Of a stretch of 64,000 nt of DNA, positions 25,249 to 33,944 are shown one piece after another (the first letter of the stretch is position 1; every line of letters begins with the position of its first letter). The notes beneath the pieces were generated by a model. The model made no database searches and was not told where the DNA came from. It saw only the letters and a list, made by a program, of their open reading frames with translations. The position numbers and the translations under genes are program-made. The DNA lies in contig JAEUQE010000003.1 in NCBI GenBank assembly GCA_016789785.1, positions 36,303 through 100,302 of the forward strand, read 5' to 3'. The stretch comes from Bryobacterales bacterium. GTDB lineage: Bacteria > Acidobacteriota > Terriglobia > Bryobacterales > Bryobacteraceae.

Positions 25249-28221
25249 ATGCGAATCTGTGCTCTTTTTGCCGTCATTCTTGCGCTTGCCGCCTGTTCGA
25301 AGAGCGGTGGAGGATCGAAGTCACTCACCGCGGAAGAGTCGATGAAAGCCGCAAAGCTCAGCGAGGATTTTCATCTTGAATTGTTTGCCGCCGAGCCGAT
25401 GGTGCTGGATCCCGTGGACATGGTGTTCGACGAGGATGGACGCGCTTATGTCGCCGACATGCTCGACTTGCCGTGGGACCCGCCGAGTGGAAAACCGGCA
25501 CGATCGCGCATCGTGATGCTCCAGGATACCGATGGAGACGGCAAGGCCGACAAGAGCACCGTGTTCGCCGAGAACGTTCTGCAGGTGAGCGGGCTCGCGG
25601 TTTGGAAGGGCGGCCTGATTGTGCCCGCCGCTCCGAATATCTACTACATGAAGGACACCGATGGAGACGGCAAGGCTGATGTGCGCGAAGTGCTCTTTAC
25701 GGGCTTCTTTCAGGGAAACCCTGAAGCGCAGATCACGAACCCGCGATACGGCGTTGACAACTGGATGTACTTCGCCAACACGGGCAACGCGGGCCGCATC
25801 ACGTCACCCAAGTGGCCGCAACATCCAGCAATGGAAGTGCGCGGCATGGACTTCCGGTTTCATCCTTCGAAGAACGTTGCCGAGCCTTCGTCAGGCGGCG
25901 CGCAATATGGCCTGACGTTCGATGATTGGGGCAATCGATTCATCTCTCAGAACACGCAGCATGTGCGCCATGTGGTGGTGCAGATGAAGTATCTGCTGCG
26001 CGCTCCGCTGCTGGAAGCCGGCAACGTGAATCACGATCCCTATGGCAAGCGCGAACGCCTCATGTATCCAATCACGCAGCCCGAAGAATGGCGCGTGGAA
26101 CGTACGAAGCTGCGGCAAAAGCGCTACGACGAATTGCAGACGGGACGCACCGAGCACCTCGCTGGACATATCACTGGGGCGGCGGGCGGCACGGTGTACA
26201 ACGGCGATGCGTGGCCCGAAGAGTATCGCGGCTCGCTCTTCACTGGCGATGTGAGCGGCAATCTGGTACGCCGTGACATCCTCTCGCCCGATGGTGCGAC
26301 CTTCACGGCAAAGCCTGCCAAGGACAACGTGGAGTTTCTCGCGTCGAGCGATCCATGGTTCCGCCCGGCATGCTTCGCCAATGCTCCGGACGGCAACCTC
26401 TACATGATGGACATGTACCGTCAGGTGATCGAAACGCCACTCTCGATTCCGGAGGAGTTGCAGAAGCGCCTGAAGCTCGATTTCTATCGTGGCGATGATC
26501 GTGGACGTATTTATCGCATCGTGCCGAACAAGCCGCGGCAGAAGCGGGATCTGCGCCCGGCCCTTGGCAAGGCGAGTTCGTCCGATCTTGTGGCGCTGCT
26601 GGGTCATGACAATGGCTGGCATCGCATCACTGCGCAGCGCTTGCTGGTGGAGCGTCAGGAGAAGTCCGTAGCGCCGAAGCTTCGCGATCTCGCGAAGAGC
26701 GAGAAGCCGCTGGCAAGGCTGCATGCGCTGTGGACGATGGAAGGGATCGGAGTGCTGGAAGAAGCGGATGTGCTACACGCACTCAACGACGCGCACACCG
26801 GCGTCCGTGAACATGCGGTACGGCTCTCAGAGTCTCTGTCCGCTTCGGCGGCAATGGAGAAAGCGCTGATCGCGAAGGCCACCGACAGTGAGATTCGCGT
26901 GCGTCTGCAAACGGCCTTCACGCTCGGCAGCTACAAGTCGGCGGCTGCGAAGAATGCGATTGCGGCGCTTGCGGTGAAGGACGGAGAAAGCGCATGGATG
27001 CGGACGGCGACGCTAAGCTCCGCCTACGAATGGCCCGGCGAGTTCTTCGCGAAACTCGTGGGTACGAAGGCAGCGGAGAGCCGGGAGTTGTTGCGTGCCG
27101 CGGGAACCCTGATCGGTACTCGCAGGCAAAGCGCGGAGGTCGGAAAGCTGTTGGCCGATGCCCGGCGGCTCGCGGCGCCCCAGCATGTGCTGGAAGGAGT
27201 GTCGCGAGGGTTGGAACTGAGCCGCAGCGGCGGCGCCTCGCTCACCGGATTGGACGCCGCACTTGCGCCGCTTCTCGATGCGAAGGATCCCGCGGTGCAG
27301 CGGGCCGCATGGGACGTCGCCCGCAACATCAATTCAGCGGCGCTGCAGGCGCGCGCCGCGAAAGAAGCGTTCGATGAGAAAGTGCCACTGCCCACGCGAG
27401 CAGCGATGATCACGTCGTGGCGAGGACTGGGCGCTGATGCGGCTCTTCCACTGGTGAAGAAGCTGATGGCGATGAATCCGCCATCGGTGTTGCAGGCAGC
27501 AGCAGTCGACGTGCTGGCGGGCTACAAGAGCGCGGATGCGACAAGCACGATTCTGGGTGCATGGAAATCCTACTCACCGGAGGCGCGAGTGCGTGCGGTT
27601 GCTGGAATGCTCGCGCAGAAAGAGCGCGTGCCGCTGTTGTTGGACGCGATCGAGAAAGGCGATGTGGATCCCGCGGCGCTTGAGATCAACGCGCGAAATC
27701 GCATGCTGGAAGAGAAGGATCCTGCACTTGCCGCGCGTGCGAAGAAGATTTTCGCCGGGGCTACTTCCGATCGCGACAAGGTGGTCCAGCAGTTCAAGGA
27801 AGTTGTTTCGATGAATGGCGACGTGGCCAAGGGCAAGGTTGCGTTTGAGGAGAATTGCGCGCGTTGTCATTCCGCTCGCAAGCAGGGAGCCCGCGTTGGA
27901 CCGGATCTGCGCGGCGTGAATAACAAATCGAAAGAAGAATTGTTGGAGGCGATTCTCAATCCGAGCCGAGCGATCGAGCCGCGCTTTGTGAACTACGTGG
28001 TCACGACGAAAGACGGCCAGATGTACGATGGCGTGCTGGCCAATGAGACTCCAGGCACCATCACACTTCGCGGTGGCGCCGAAGAGGATGTGACGCTGTT
28101 GCGGTCCAACATTCAGGAGATCCGTTCGTCCACCATTTCGCTGATGCCGGAAGACTTCGAGAAGTCGATGAACAAGCAGGCGCTGGCGGATGTGATTGCG
28201 TTCCTGCGCGCGGGTCTCTGA
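25249..28221 (+). CDS. PVC-type haem-binding lipoprotein (propeller + HEAT repeats + cytochrome c)
   Basis: 990 residues. Lipobox ILALAAC (C16) puts it in a membrane-anchored periplasmic location. Residues about 40-430 are a glucose/sorbosone-dehydrogenase-like propeller (LFAAEPMVLDPVDMVFDEDG; two DTDGDGKAD calcium-type loops; TNPRYGVDNWMYFANTGN). Residues about 440-840 are HEAT-like helical repeats. The C-terminal class I cytochrome c has CARCH at 870-874 and a methionine in SLMPEDF as probable sixth ligand. The architecture is the membrane-bound dehydrogenase type first noted in Planctomycetes/Verrucomicrobia. Substrate unknown. It is divergent from the Mo hydroxylase pair, so it could accept that enzyme's electrons, but this is inference. 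Confidence 0.9.
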   Translation: MRICALFAVILALAACSKSGGGSKSLTAEESMKAAKLSEDFHLELFAAEPMVLDPVDMVFDEDGRAYVADMLDLPWDPPSGKPARSRIVMLQDTDGDGKADKSTVFAENVLQVSGLAVWKGGLIVPAAPNIYYMKDTDGDGKADVREVLFTGFFQGNPEAQITNPRYGVDNWMYFANTGNAGRITSPKWPQHPAMEVRGMDFRFHPSKNVAEPSSGGAQYGLTFDDWGNRFISQNTQHVRHVVVQMKYLLRAPLLEAGNVNHDPYGKRERLMYPITQPEEWRVERTKLRQKRYDELQTGRTEHLAGHITGAAGGTVYNGDAWPEEYRGSLFTGDVSGNLVRRDILSPDGATFTAKPAKDNVEFLASSDPWFRPACFANAPDGNLYMMDMYRQVIETPLSIPEELQKRLKLDFYRGDDRGRIYRIVPNKPRQKRDLRPALGKASSSDLVALLGHDNGWHRITAQRLLVERQEKSVAPKLRDLAKSEKPLARLHALWTMEGIGVLEEADVLHALNDAHTGVREHAVRLSESLSASAAMEKALIAKATDSEIRVRLQTAFTLGSYKSAAAKNAIAALAVKDGESAWMRTATLSSAYEWPGEFFAKLVGTKAAESRELLRAAGTLIGTRRQSAEVGKLLADARRLAAPQHVLEGVSRGLELSRSGGASLTGLDAALAPLLDAKDPAVQRAAWDVARNINSAALQARAAKEAFDEKVPLPTRAAMITSWRGLGADAALPLVKKLMAMNPPSVLQAAAVDVLAGYKSADATSTILGAWKSYSPEARVRAVAGMLAQKERVPLLLDAIEKGDVDPAALEINARNRMLEEKDPALAARAKKIFAGATSDRDKVVQQFKEVVSMNGDVAKGKVAFEENCARCHSARKQGARVGPDLRGVNNKSKEELLEAILNPSRAIEPRFVNYVVTTKDGQMYDGVLANETPGTITLRGGAEEDVTLLRSNIQEIRSSTISLMPEDFEKSMNKQALADVIAFLRAGL

Positions 28222-28241
28222 GATCACCGATACCGTAGAGA

Positions 28242-29240
28242 TCAGTTTTTCGGAAGCGACGCGCGTGGAATGCGCAGTGCCATCGAGCCCGCCACAGTCA
28301 CCACATCGTAGCGGCCTTGATATCCGACGAGCAGATGCGCGGCCCAAGGCTCCATGCGATAGTCACGCGTAAGCCAGTCGACCATGTCGCTGGTGGCGAT
28401 GCGAATCGAGCGGTCGAGCGAACTCACGAATTCAGGCTGGCTGCCGACGCTGATGATATGGGTTGCCGTTTCGACGCGCGGGTTTTCGAGGCGCGCCTTC
28501 TTGCGGAGTTCGATCGTCATCGTGAGATCCATGGACGTTTCAACACCCGTGCCTGATGGCTCGCCGTCCGCCTGCAGTGCGTGCCCGTCACCGACAAAAA
28601 GCAACGCACCTGGATGATAGACGGGAAGCAGCACGGTGCTGCCCTCCACAATCTCGTTGTAGTCCATGTTGCCGCCATAGGGACCGGAGATTCCCGAAGT
28701 GGGCGCGAAGACACCTGGCGCCGCCACTCCGATGCAGCCCAACATGGGCTTCGCCGCAAACTCCATCTTGTGTACCTTACTCACGGGCTCCTGCAAGCGC
28801 ACGGTGCTCTTCGCAAGATCGATGTGCCATTTCACGATGTCGTCGCGTTCCGGCACGACCGCACCTTTGCGATAGCTGCGTGGATGCAGGCCCTCAATGG
28901 ACTCCGGCGCGAGCGCGTAGAGGCCGAGGCGGAACGTGGTGAACCCGTAATTGCGATTCATGCGCAGCTTGTCAATGCGCACGGCAATCGCATCGCCTGG
29001 TTCGGCACCTTCCACGTAGAAAGGACCTGTGAGAGGATTGCCTCGCTCGCCCTTGCGCTGGCCTTGATGATCGTACCCGCCGGCATCGAGCGTGCGCGTC
29101 GCCACGCTGTCGCCTGGCTTCATTCGCGCGAGCGCCGGATGGCGATGATCAAACGAGTTGTAGAATCGCGAGGCCTCCACTTTGTGAGTCTCGGCGAACA
29201 AGCAGCAAGCGGCAAACAGAGCAAGAGAAAGCAGGCGCAT
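28242..29240 (-). CDS. Exported acetamidase/formamidase-family protein
   Basis: 332 residues with a Sec signal (MRLLSLALFAACCLFAE). Family motifs follow: MKPGDSVATRTLDAGGYD, then NPLTGPFYVEGAEPGDAIAV, then MLGCIGVAAPG, then SGPYGGNMDYNEIVEGSTVL, then GALLFVGDGHALQADGEPSG and GVETSMDLT. The conserved aspartate/histidine set of the FmdA/AmdA beta-sandwich amidases is present. They hydrolyse short amides to the acid and ammonia. Cytoplasmic in most bacteria, so the signal peptide is noteworthy. It ends 21 bp after the convergent haem-lipoprotein stop and lies 45 bp downstream of the receptor gene on the same strand. Confidence 0.9.
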   Translation of the reverse strand: MRLLSLALFAACCLFAETHKVEASRFYNSFDHRHPALARMKPGDSVATRTLDAGGYDHQGQRKGERGNPLTGPFYVEGAEPGDAIAVRIDKLRMNRNYGFTTFRLGLYALAPESIEGLHPRSYRKGAVVPERDDIVKWHIDLAKSTVRLQEPVSKVHKMEFAAKPMLGCIGVAAPGVFAPTSGISGPYGGNMDYNEIVEGSTVLLPVYHPGALLFVGDGHALQADGEPSGTGVETSMDLTMTIELRKKARLENPRVETATHIISVGSQPEFVSSLDRSIRIATSDMVDWLTRDYRMEPWAAHLLVGYQGRYDVVTVAGSMALRIPRASLPKN

Positions 29241-29285
29241 AGAAAGGCATTATTGCTCTTTCAGCGGCGTCCCGCTGGCGCAAGC

Positions 29286-31637
29286 TTAGAACCGCCAGTC
29301 GAGGCCGATGTTCGGGAAGATGCCGAGTTGCTCGTTCGTGATCTGTTGGTTCGTGCGGCGATTCCAGGAGAAACCCGCGACGTTCTTGCGATTCGTGATG
29401 TTCTGCGCGCCGAAGAACAAGAGCAGCGGCTTGCCCCATACCGTCAGGGTGCGATCCACGCGGAAGTCGAGACGGAAGTAGTCAGGCAGGCGGTCCGCGT
29501 TCACCTGATTCAGATCGAAGATGGGACGGCGCTGGCGCGTGCTCTCGGCAACGTTGAAAGGAGTGAACGGGCGGCCCGTGAGATAGGCGCTGCGGATGCT
29601 CATCTCCCACTTGGGCGTGAGGCGATAGCCGCCAACCACGTTGAAGATGTAGGGATATTCGAAGCTTGCGGGTCTGCGAATGCCGTCCAGCGCACCCTGC
29701 CTTGCACTTTGGCGCGCGAAGTTCGCCTGCCCGAACCACTTCTCACTGAAGCGCTTTTCGATGAACACTTCGAAGCCGCGCACGCGGCCACGGCCCGCGC
29801 TGGTCAAGGGGAACAGAATGCTGGAGACATCGAACGTGTCGCCGACGTTGGCAAGGCTTAGCGTCGGGAACTGCGTGGACACCGGGTAGTCCTTGTAGTT
29901 TTTCTGATAGACCTCCACGCTCATGCGGACCGTTGGGCTGATGGTGTAGTTGATGCCCGTAACGTAGTGATCGGAGCGCCATGGAATGAGAGCGCGGTTC
30001 TGCGGGAACACAGCGAGGAACTGAAAGAACGGCTGCTGGAAGTAGGTGCCGTAGCTTGCGCGCCAACTCAAACGGTCGTTGATACGGTAGCTCAAGCCGA
30101 CGCGGGGGCTGAAGCGCGAACTCGACAGGTATTGATAGTTGTCGAAGCGGCCGCCCCAGGTGAGATTGAACCTGCTTCCAAGGTTGCGCGTGTTCTGGAA
30201 GTAGGCGCCTGACTGATAGGCAAGGAACGATGTGTTGACGACGAAGCGATTCACGCCGGGCACAACCGAGAAGGGAGTATCTTCACCGAACGGTGATGCT
30301 GTGTTGTAGCCAAGCCGGAAGATCTTGAAGCTGCCTCCGAGTTGAAGCTTGTCGACCATGGGCAGGTAGGCGGTGAGGTCGTATTTGATGGTAGATTCGC
30401 CTTCCGCCGACTTCTCGCTGAAGACCGTGGGCGCGTTCGCGATCTGTTCATTCACTGACTGACTCGGAGGCGGAATGGTGAAGCGTACAAGATCCTTGAC
30501 GCTCGAGTTGATGCGGGCTTCCGAGTGGGTGAGGCCAAGCAAGCCTACGCCGCGCTCGCCCAATAGGCGCTGCCAGTTCAAGCCAGTGGCGCTACGCCAA
30601 CCGTTGTATCGAATGTCAAAATTGTTGATCTCCTCGGTGAGGTCTTCGTTGCCGTCCGCGAGTCCGAGCCGGATGCGATCATTGCCGCTGACGTTGGCGA
30701 TCCAGATGCGATCTTTCGGCGTGAGGTCGTACAGCGCCTTGGCGTTGTAGGTGTAGGCCACGGGCACGCCACCGAATCCGATGTTGTCCGTGAAGAGATC
30801 GAGGAAACTACGCCGGACGCTGGTGACCCAACTGCCTTTGCCCTTCTTGATTGGACCTTCGAAGATGGCTCCCGCACCGGCGAAACCAAGCGTGGCACGG
30901 CCGCGAAGCTGTTCGCGATCGCCTTCGCGTTGCGCGATCTGCAATACACCACTGGTGCGGTTGATGAACGGCGCGGGATAGCCGCCCGTGAGGAACGTCA
31001 CATCCTGAATCAGCGCGGCATCCAGAAGGCCTACCGTACCGCCGGCGGAAGCGAAGTTGGCAAACGCATTGATGTTGGGAATCTCGATGTTGTCGACGAT
31101 GAAGAGATTCTCGAGCGGCGATCCGCCCCGAACGATGATGTCGTTGCGGAAGTCATCACTGCCGATCGCGATGCCGGGCAGGGTCTGCACGTACCGGGAT
31201 ACGTCCTGCAAGGCGCCGGCGCTTTTGAAGATCTCGCGCTGACTCACGAGATAGCCAGAGTTCTTCACTTCTTCGGGCGGCAGGAACACGGTATCGGTCA
31301 CAGTGACGGACTGCTCCACGGCGTCGATCTTCGGGAGTGTGATCACCACGCTGGCTTCAACACCAGCGCGAGCTTCCACTTGCGCAGTCTTCAGTTCGGC
31401 CTTATTCTCAAGTGTCACAACGAGCGTGTACTGCCCTGTGCGGAGATCGACGATTCGGAAGGAGCCGTCTTCCTTCGTGGTGTCACACCGCTGCGCTTCC
31501 GATGCGCACACCCGGTATCCGGAGGCTGGGGCCTGATCCGCAAGCAGCACCTTTCCGGTGATGGTGGCAACGCCTGTGGTGTCTTGCGCGGAGAGAATCG
31601 TGAGAAAGAATGTAAGAAAGGGAAGGATGAACTTCAC
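29286..31637 (-). CDS. TonB-dependent receptor with carboxypeptidase-regulatory domain
   Basis: 783 residues. Signal peptide (MKFILPFLTFFLTILSAQ), carboxypeptidase-regulatory-like domain (about 20-105, ATITGKVLLADQAPASGYRV), plug with ALQDVSRYVQTLPGIAIGSD and FRNDIIVRGGSPLENLFIVD, then a beta-barrel ending in the aromatic GIFPNIGLDWRF. Smaller than the Oar-type receptor at 17.3-20.5 kb and closer to siderophore/vitamin-type receptors. Substrate unknown. A clear Shine-Dalgarno (GAGAGGAG) precedes the ATG. A TetR-type palindrome lies 41 bp upstream, between it and the divergent tetR-type gene, so it is the likely target of that repressor. Confidence 0.93.
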   Translation of the reverse strand: MKFILPFLTFFLTILSAQDTTGVATITGKVLLADQAPASGYRVCASEAQRCDTTKEDGSFRIVDLRTGQYTLVVTLENKAELKTAQVEARAGVEASVVITLPKIDAVEQSVTVTDTVFLPPEEVKNSGYLVSQREIFKSAGALQDVSRYVQTLPGIAIGSDDFRNDIIVRGGSPLENLFIVDNIEIPNINAFANFASAGGTVGLLDAALIQDVTFLTGGYPAPFINRTSGVLQIAQREGDREQLRGRATLGFAGAGAIFEGPIKKGKGSWVTSVRRSFLDLFTDNIGFGGVPVAYTYNAKALYDLTPKDRIWIANVSGNDRIRLGLADGNEDLTEEINNFDIRYNGWRSATGLNWQRLLGERGVGLLGLTHSEARINSSVKDLVRFTIPPPSQSVNEQIANAPTVFSEKSAEGESTIKYDLTAYLPMVDKLQLGGSFKIFRLGYNTASPFGEDTPFSVVPGVNRFVVNTSFLAYQSGAYFQNTRNLGSRFNLTWGGRFDNYQYLSSSRFSPRVGLSYRINDRLSWRASYGTYFQQPFFQFLAVFPQNRALIPWRSDHYVTGINYTISPTVRMSVEVYQKNYKDYPVSTQFPTLSLANVGDTFDVSSILFPLTSAGRGRVRGFEVFIEKRFSEKWFGQANFARQSARQGALDGIRRPASFEYPYIFNVVGGYRLTPKWEMSIRSAYLTGRPFTPFNVAESTRQRRPIFDLNQVNADRLPDYFRLDFRVDRTLTVWGKPLLLFFGAQNITNRKNVAGFSWNRRTNQQITNEQLGIFPNIGLDWRF

Positions 31638-31677
31638 TCCTCTCTAGAAGCCGCCAGATCGCCCGTTGATGCATTAT

Positions 31678-31693
31678 TTGAGCACTTGCTCAA
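31678..31693. promoter_or_regulatory. TetR-type operator between divergent genes
   Basis: TTGAGCACTTGCTCAA: 7-bp perfect arms (TTGAGCA/TGCTCAA) round a 2-bp centre, inside a longer imperfect ATTATT...AATAAT symmetry. It lies in the 93-bp gap between the TonB receptor and the TetR gene and has the size expected for a TetR dimer. Confidence 0.7.
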
Positions 31694-31730
31694 TAATTAA
31701 TCCATCGTTCAGGTTTCGGTTCCATCTACA

Positions 31731-32351
31731 TTGCAAGTGAGCCAGATTTCCGAGGAGCGTCGGCAGCGAAAGCACGACCGGCAGAAGCAGTTGCTGCTGG
31801 CGGCGGCGGGCCGTCTGTTCGCTGAGCAAGGGTACAACAGCGTGACCGTGCGGCGCATCGCGGAAGAGGCGGACTGTTCACAGGGTACGCTGTACACGTA
31901 TTTCGCGGACAAGGCGGACATCCTCAAGCATCTCTGTGAAGAGACATTCACGCGTCTCGGGAAGCTATTGGACGAGGTGGAGGCGAAGAAGCTGAAACCC
32001 AAAGCGTCTCTCGTTGATGCGTCGCGCGTTTTCGCGGCCTTCTGCCTGGAGAATCCGCATCACTTCAAGGTGTTCCTGATGGCCTCCACCGATTTCGGCG
32101 ACGAAAAGGCGGTGGAGTTCGTTGGCCGCATGGGCATGGAGAGCTTTCACCGTCTGCGCAGGATCTACGAGGCGGCGGAGTTTCCGGTTGAGAAGCCTAT
32201 GGGAAGCTTTGCGTGGTGGAACGGACTGAAGGGTGTGGTCGACTTTGTGAACCTTCATCGTGACAAGCCGTGGTTTGACGGCGAACGCCTGGTGGACGTG
32301 TGCATCGAAACGATGCTCCACGGCCATCGTGAAGGAACGGGCCGGCGCTAA
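31731..32351 (+). CDS. TetR-family transcriptional regulator
   Basis: 206 residues if started at TTG 31731; GTG at 31737 is a near-equal choice and neither has a good ribosome site. The N-terminal helix-turn-helix is typical: QLLLAAAGRLFAEQGYNSVT, then VRRIAEEADCSQGTLYTYFA and DKADILKHL. The C-terminal helical ligand domain is not assignable to a subgroup. It heads a plus-strand operon with the lipid-transfer-like and flavin-split-barrel genes and is divergent from a TonB receptor. The palindrome at 31678-31693 suggests that it represses itself and the receptor. Confidence 0.92.
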   Translation: MQVSQISEERRQRKHDRQKQLLLAAAGRLFAEQGYNSVTVRRIAEEADCSQGTLYTYFADKADILKHLCEETFTRLGKLLDEVEAKKLKPKASLVDASRVFAAFCLENPHHFKVFLMASTDFGDEKAVEFVGRMGMESFHRLRRIYEAAEFPVEKPMGSFAWWNGLKGVVDFVNLHRDKPWFDGERLVDVCIETMLHGHREGTGRR

Positions 32352-32397
32352 GCGCAGTGTTAGGATCAAGAGAATCCTTCAGTTTCCTGGAACGCAC

Positions 32398-33195
32398 ATG
32401 GGCAGTAGCTGGTCCAATATAAGAGGGACAGGGTTTCGATTGCGTCTGCTGTTTCTCATCGCCGGAATGATGGCAGTGGCTTCCGCCGCGGAGTTGCGCC
32501 CGAACACTCTGTCTGCTTATGAGGAATACTGGCGGCGCATCGACAATGAACTCAGGACGCGTCCGAACTTCCTGGTCGCCGATGCGAAGGGAGGGCGCGA
32601 ACGCATGCGGCTGGGCGAAGTTCTGATCTTCGAGCGGCGCGATCGCAAGGAGCCACCCGACGGCCTCATTCATCACTGGGATGGCGCGGTGTTCATCCCT
32701 GGTGTGAACGTGAAGCAGGTGCTCGATCTGGTGCAGAACTACGACCGTCACAAGAACATCTATGCCCCTGAGGTGGTGGACTCGCAGACGCTCTCGCGCA
32801 ACGGAAACGATTTCCAGATTCGTCTGCGCCTGCTGAAGAAGAAGATCGTGACGGCAGTGCTGGAGACCGAGCATCATGTGCGCTACCGCAAGGTTACGGA
32901 TCGCAAGTGGGAGAGTGTTTCGCGCAGCACGAAAATCGCGGAGGTGGACGGCGCGGGTTCGGGCCACGAAACGCAGTCGGCCCCTGGTACCGGGCATGGT
33001 TTCTGTTGGCGCCTGGATAGCTTTTGGCGCTTCGAGGAAGCGGACGGCGGGGTGTATGTGGAATGCACATCGGTATCGTTGTCCCGGGACATCCCGTTCG
33101 GTATGTCTCGCCTGATTCGGCCCATCATCAATGATCTTCCCGAGACTTCTCTTCGCAACGTGCTGACCCAAACGAAGCGTGCGCTTTCCAACTAG
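32398..33195 (+). CDS. Exported SRPBCC/START-like protein of unknown function
   Basis: 265 residues from the ATG at 32398, chosen because a signal-type hydrophobic segment follows (FRLRLLFLIAGMMAVASAAE, about 20-39). The mature part has the helix-grip pattern of the SRPBCC fold: GLIHHWDGAVFIPGVNVKQV, then LDLVQNYDRHKNIYAPEVVD, alternating strands (DFQIRLRLLKKKIVTAVLET) and a long C-terminal helix (LPETSLRNVLTQTKRAL). START-like proteins hold hydrophobic ligands; nothing in the sequence names one. It lies 46 bp after tetR and 36 bp before the flavin-type gene. Confidence 0.7.
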   Translation: MGSSWSNIRGTGFRLRLLFLIAGMMAVASAAELRPNTLSAYEEYWRRIDNELRTRPNFLVADAKGGRERMRLGEVLIFERRDRKEPPDGLIHHWDGAVFIPGVNVKQVLDLVQNYDRHKNIYAPEVVDSQTLSRNGNDFQIRLRLLKKKIVTAVLETEHHVRYRKVTDRKWESVSRSTKIAEVDGAGSGHETQSAPGTGHGFCWRLDSFWRFEEADGGVYVECTSVSLSRDIPFGMSRLIRPIINDLPETSLRNVLTQTKRALSN

Positions 33196-33231
33196 CCCTC
33201 CAACCCAGTAGACTTGCTGCTTAGGATCACT

Positions 33232-33702
33232 ATGGAAAAACGTGTTGATAAGGCGAGAGCGTTGGTGGAGTCGCGCGGTTTCGGTGTACTGGCCACCATG
33301 TCGAAGCGCATGCCCGGCTATCCGTTCGCATCGGTGATGCCGTACGTGTGCGACAAGCAGGGGCAGCCGGTGTTCCTGTTGAGCAGGCTCGCGGTGCACA
33401 CGAAGAATCTACTCGAGAATCCGAAGGCGAGCTTGCTGATCTTCGAACCCGAAGCGGAGTCCGACCCGCTGGGCGCGGCTCGCATGAATCTCATGGGCGA
33501 AGTTCAGGAGCTGCCGGAAGAGGCGATCGCCGAAACGCGACCTCTCTACATCGCGAAGCATCCCGATTCGGAGCAGTGGCTCGACTTCGGTGATTTCGGC
33601 CTGTATCGCATGCGCATCGACGATGTGTACTACATCGGCGGCTTCGGCGAGATGGGCTGGGTGTCGAAGAACGACTATCTCGCGATTGAATCGAAGGACT
33701 GA
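33232..33702 (+). CDS. HugZ/pyridoxamine-oxidase-like split-barrel protein
   Basis: 156 residues from the ATG at 33232. The split-barrel FMN fold is indicated by ARALVESRGFGVLATMSKRM, then GYPFASVMPYVCDKQGQPVF, then LLSRLAVHTKNLLENPKASL, and RMNLMGEVQEL. The C-terminal WLDFGDFGLYRMRIDDVYYI and GGFGEMGWV are characteristic of the HugZ/PNPOx-like group. Members bind flavin or haem, and some degrade haem. The short length matches the single-domain form without the DUF2470 haem-binding tail. Third gene of the tetR operon. Its 3' end overlaps the convergent PF13769-like gene by 28 bp. Confidence 0.85.
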   Translation: MEKRVDKARALVESRGFGVLATMSKRMPGYPFASVMPYVCDKQGQPVFLLSRLAVHTKNLLENPKASLLIFEPEAESDPLGAARMNLMGEVQELPEEAIAETRPLYIAKHPDSEQWLDFGDFGLYRMRIDDVYYIGGFGEMGWVSKNDYLAIESKD

Positions 33703-33944
33703 ATCAATTCGGCGATGACGGCGCCGGCAGCCTGTTCCGCAGTGCCTTCGCGCTGTTGCTTGCCGCTCCATTGCCACTGTTCGAGATACGCGTCCGTGCC
33801 GGTGAGCCCGTCCTTCATGGCGACGCGGTCAATCTCCTGTTGGAATCGCTCGGGCAGTGGTATTGACACCGGACGCTTCCCTGGCTCCTGCACTTTGATC
33901 TGCGCGGGGATGTGCTTCCAATAGAGCACCTGAAATGTGATCAT
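33675..33944 (-). CDS. Small 'virulence factor' (PF13769-like) protein of the corrinoid operon
   Basis: 89 residues: MITFQVLYWKHIPAQIKVQE, then SIPLPERFQQEIDRVAMKDG and TDAYLEQWQWS. This matches the small family named 'virulence factor' in databases, a name not supported by function. Homologues recur next to methyltetrahydrofolate:corrinoid methyltransferase and ASKHA-activator genes, and here it is the last gene of exactly such an operon, ATGA-overlapped with the pterin methyltransferase. A structural or chaperone role in methyl transfer is an inference from location. Overlaps the HugZ-like gene tail to tail. Confidence 0.75.
   Translation of the reverse strand: MITFQVLYWKHIPAQIKVQEPGKRPVSIPLPERFQQEIDRVAMKDGLTGTDAYLEQWQWSGKQQREGTAEQAAGAVIAELIQSFDSIAR

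Noticed and set aside
33675..33944. Reading the PF13769-like gene as a sign of virulence
   Set aside because: The name is historical. The gene sits in a methyl-transfer operon and nothing else here suggests pathogenicity.
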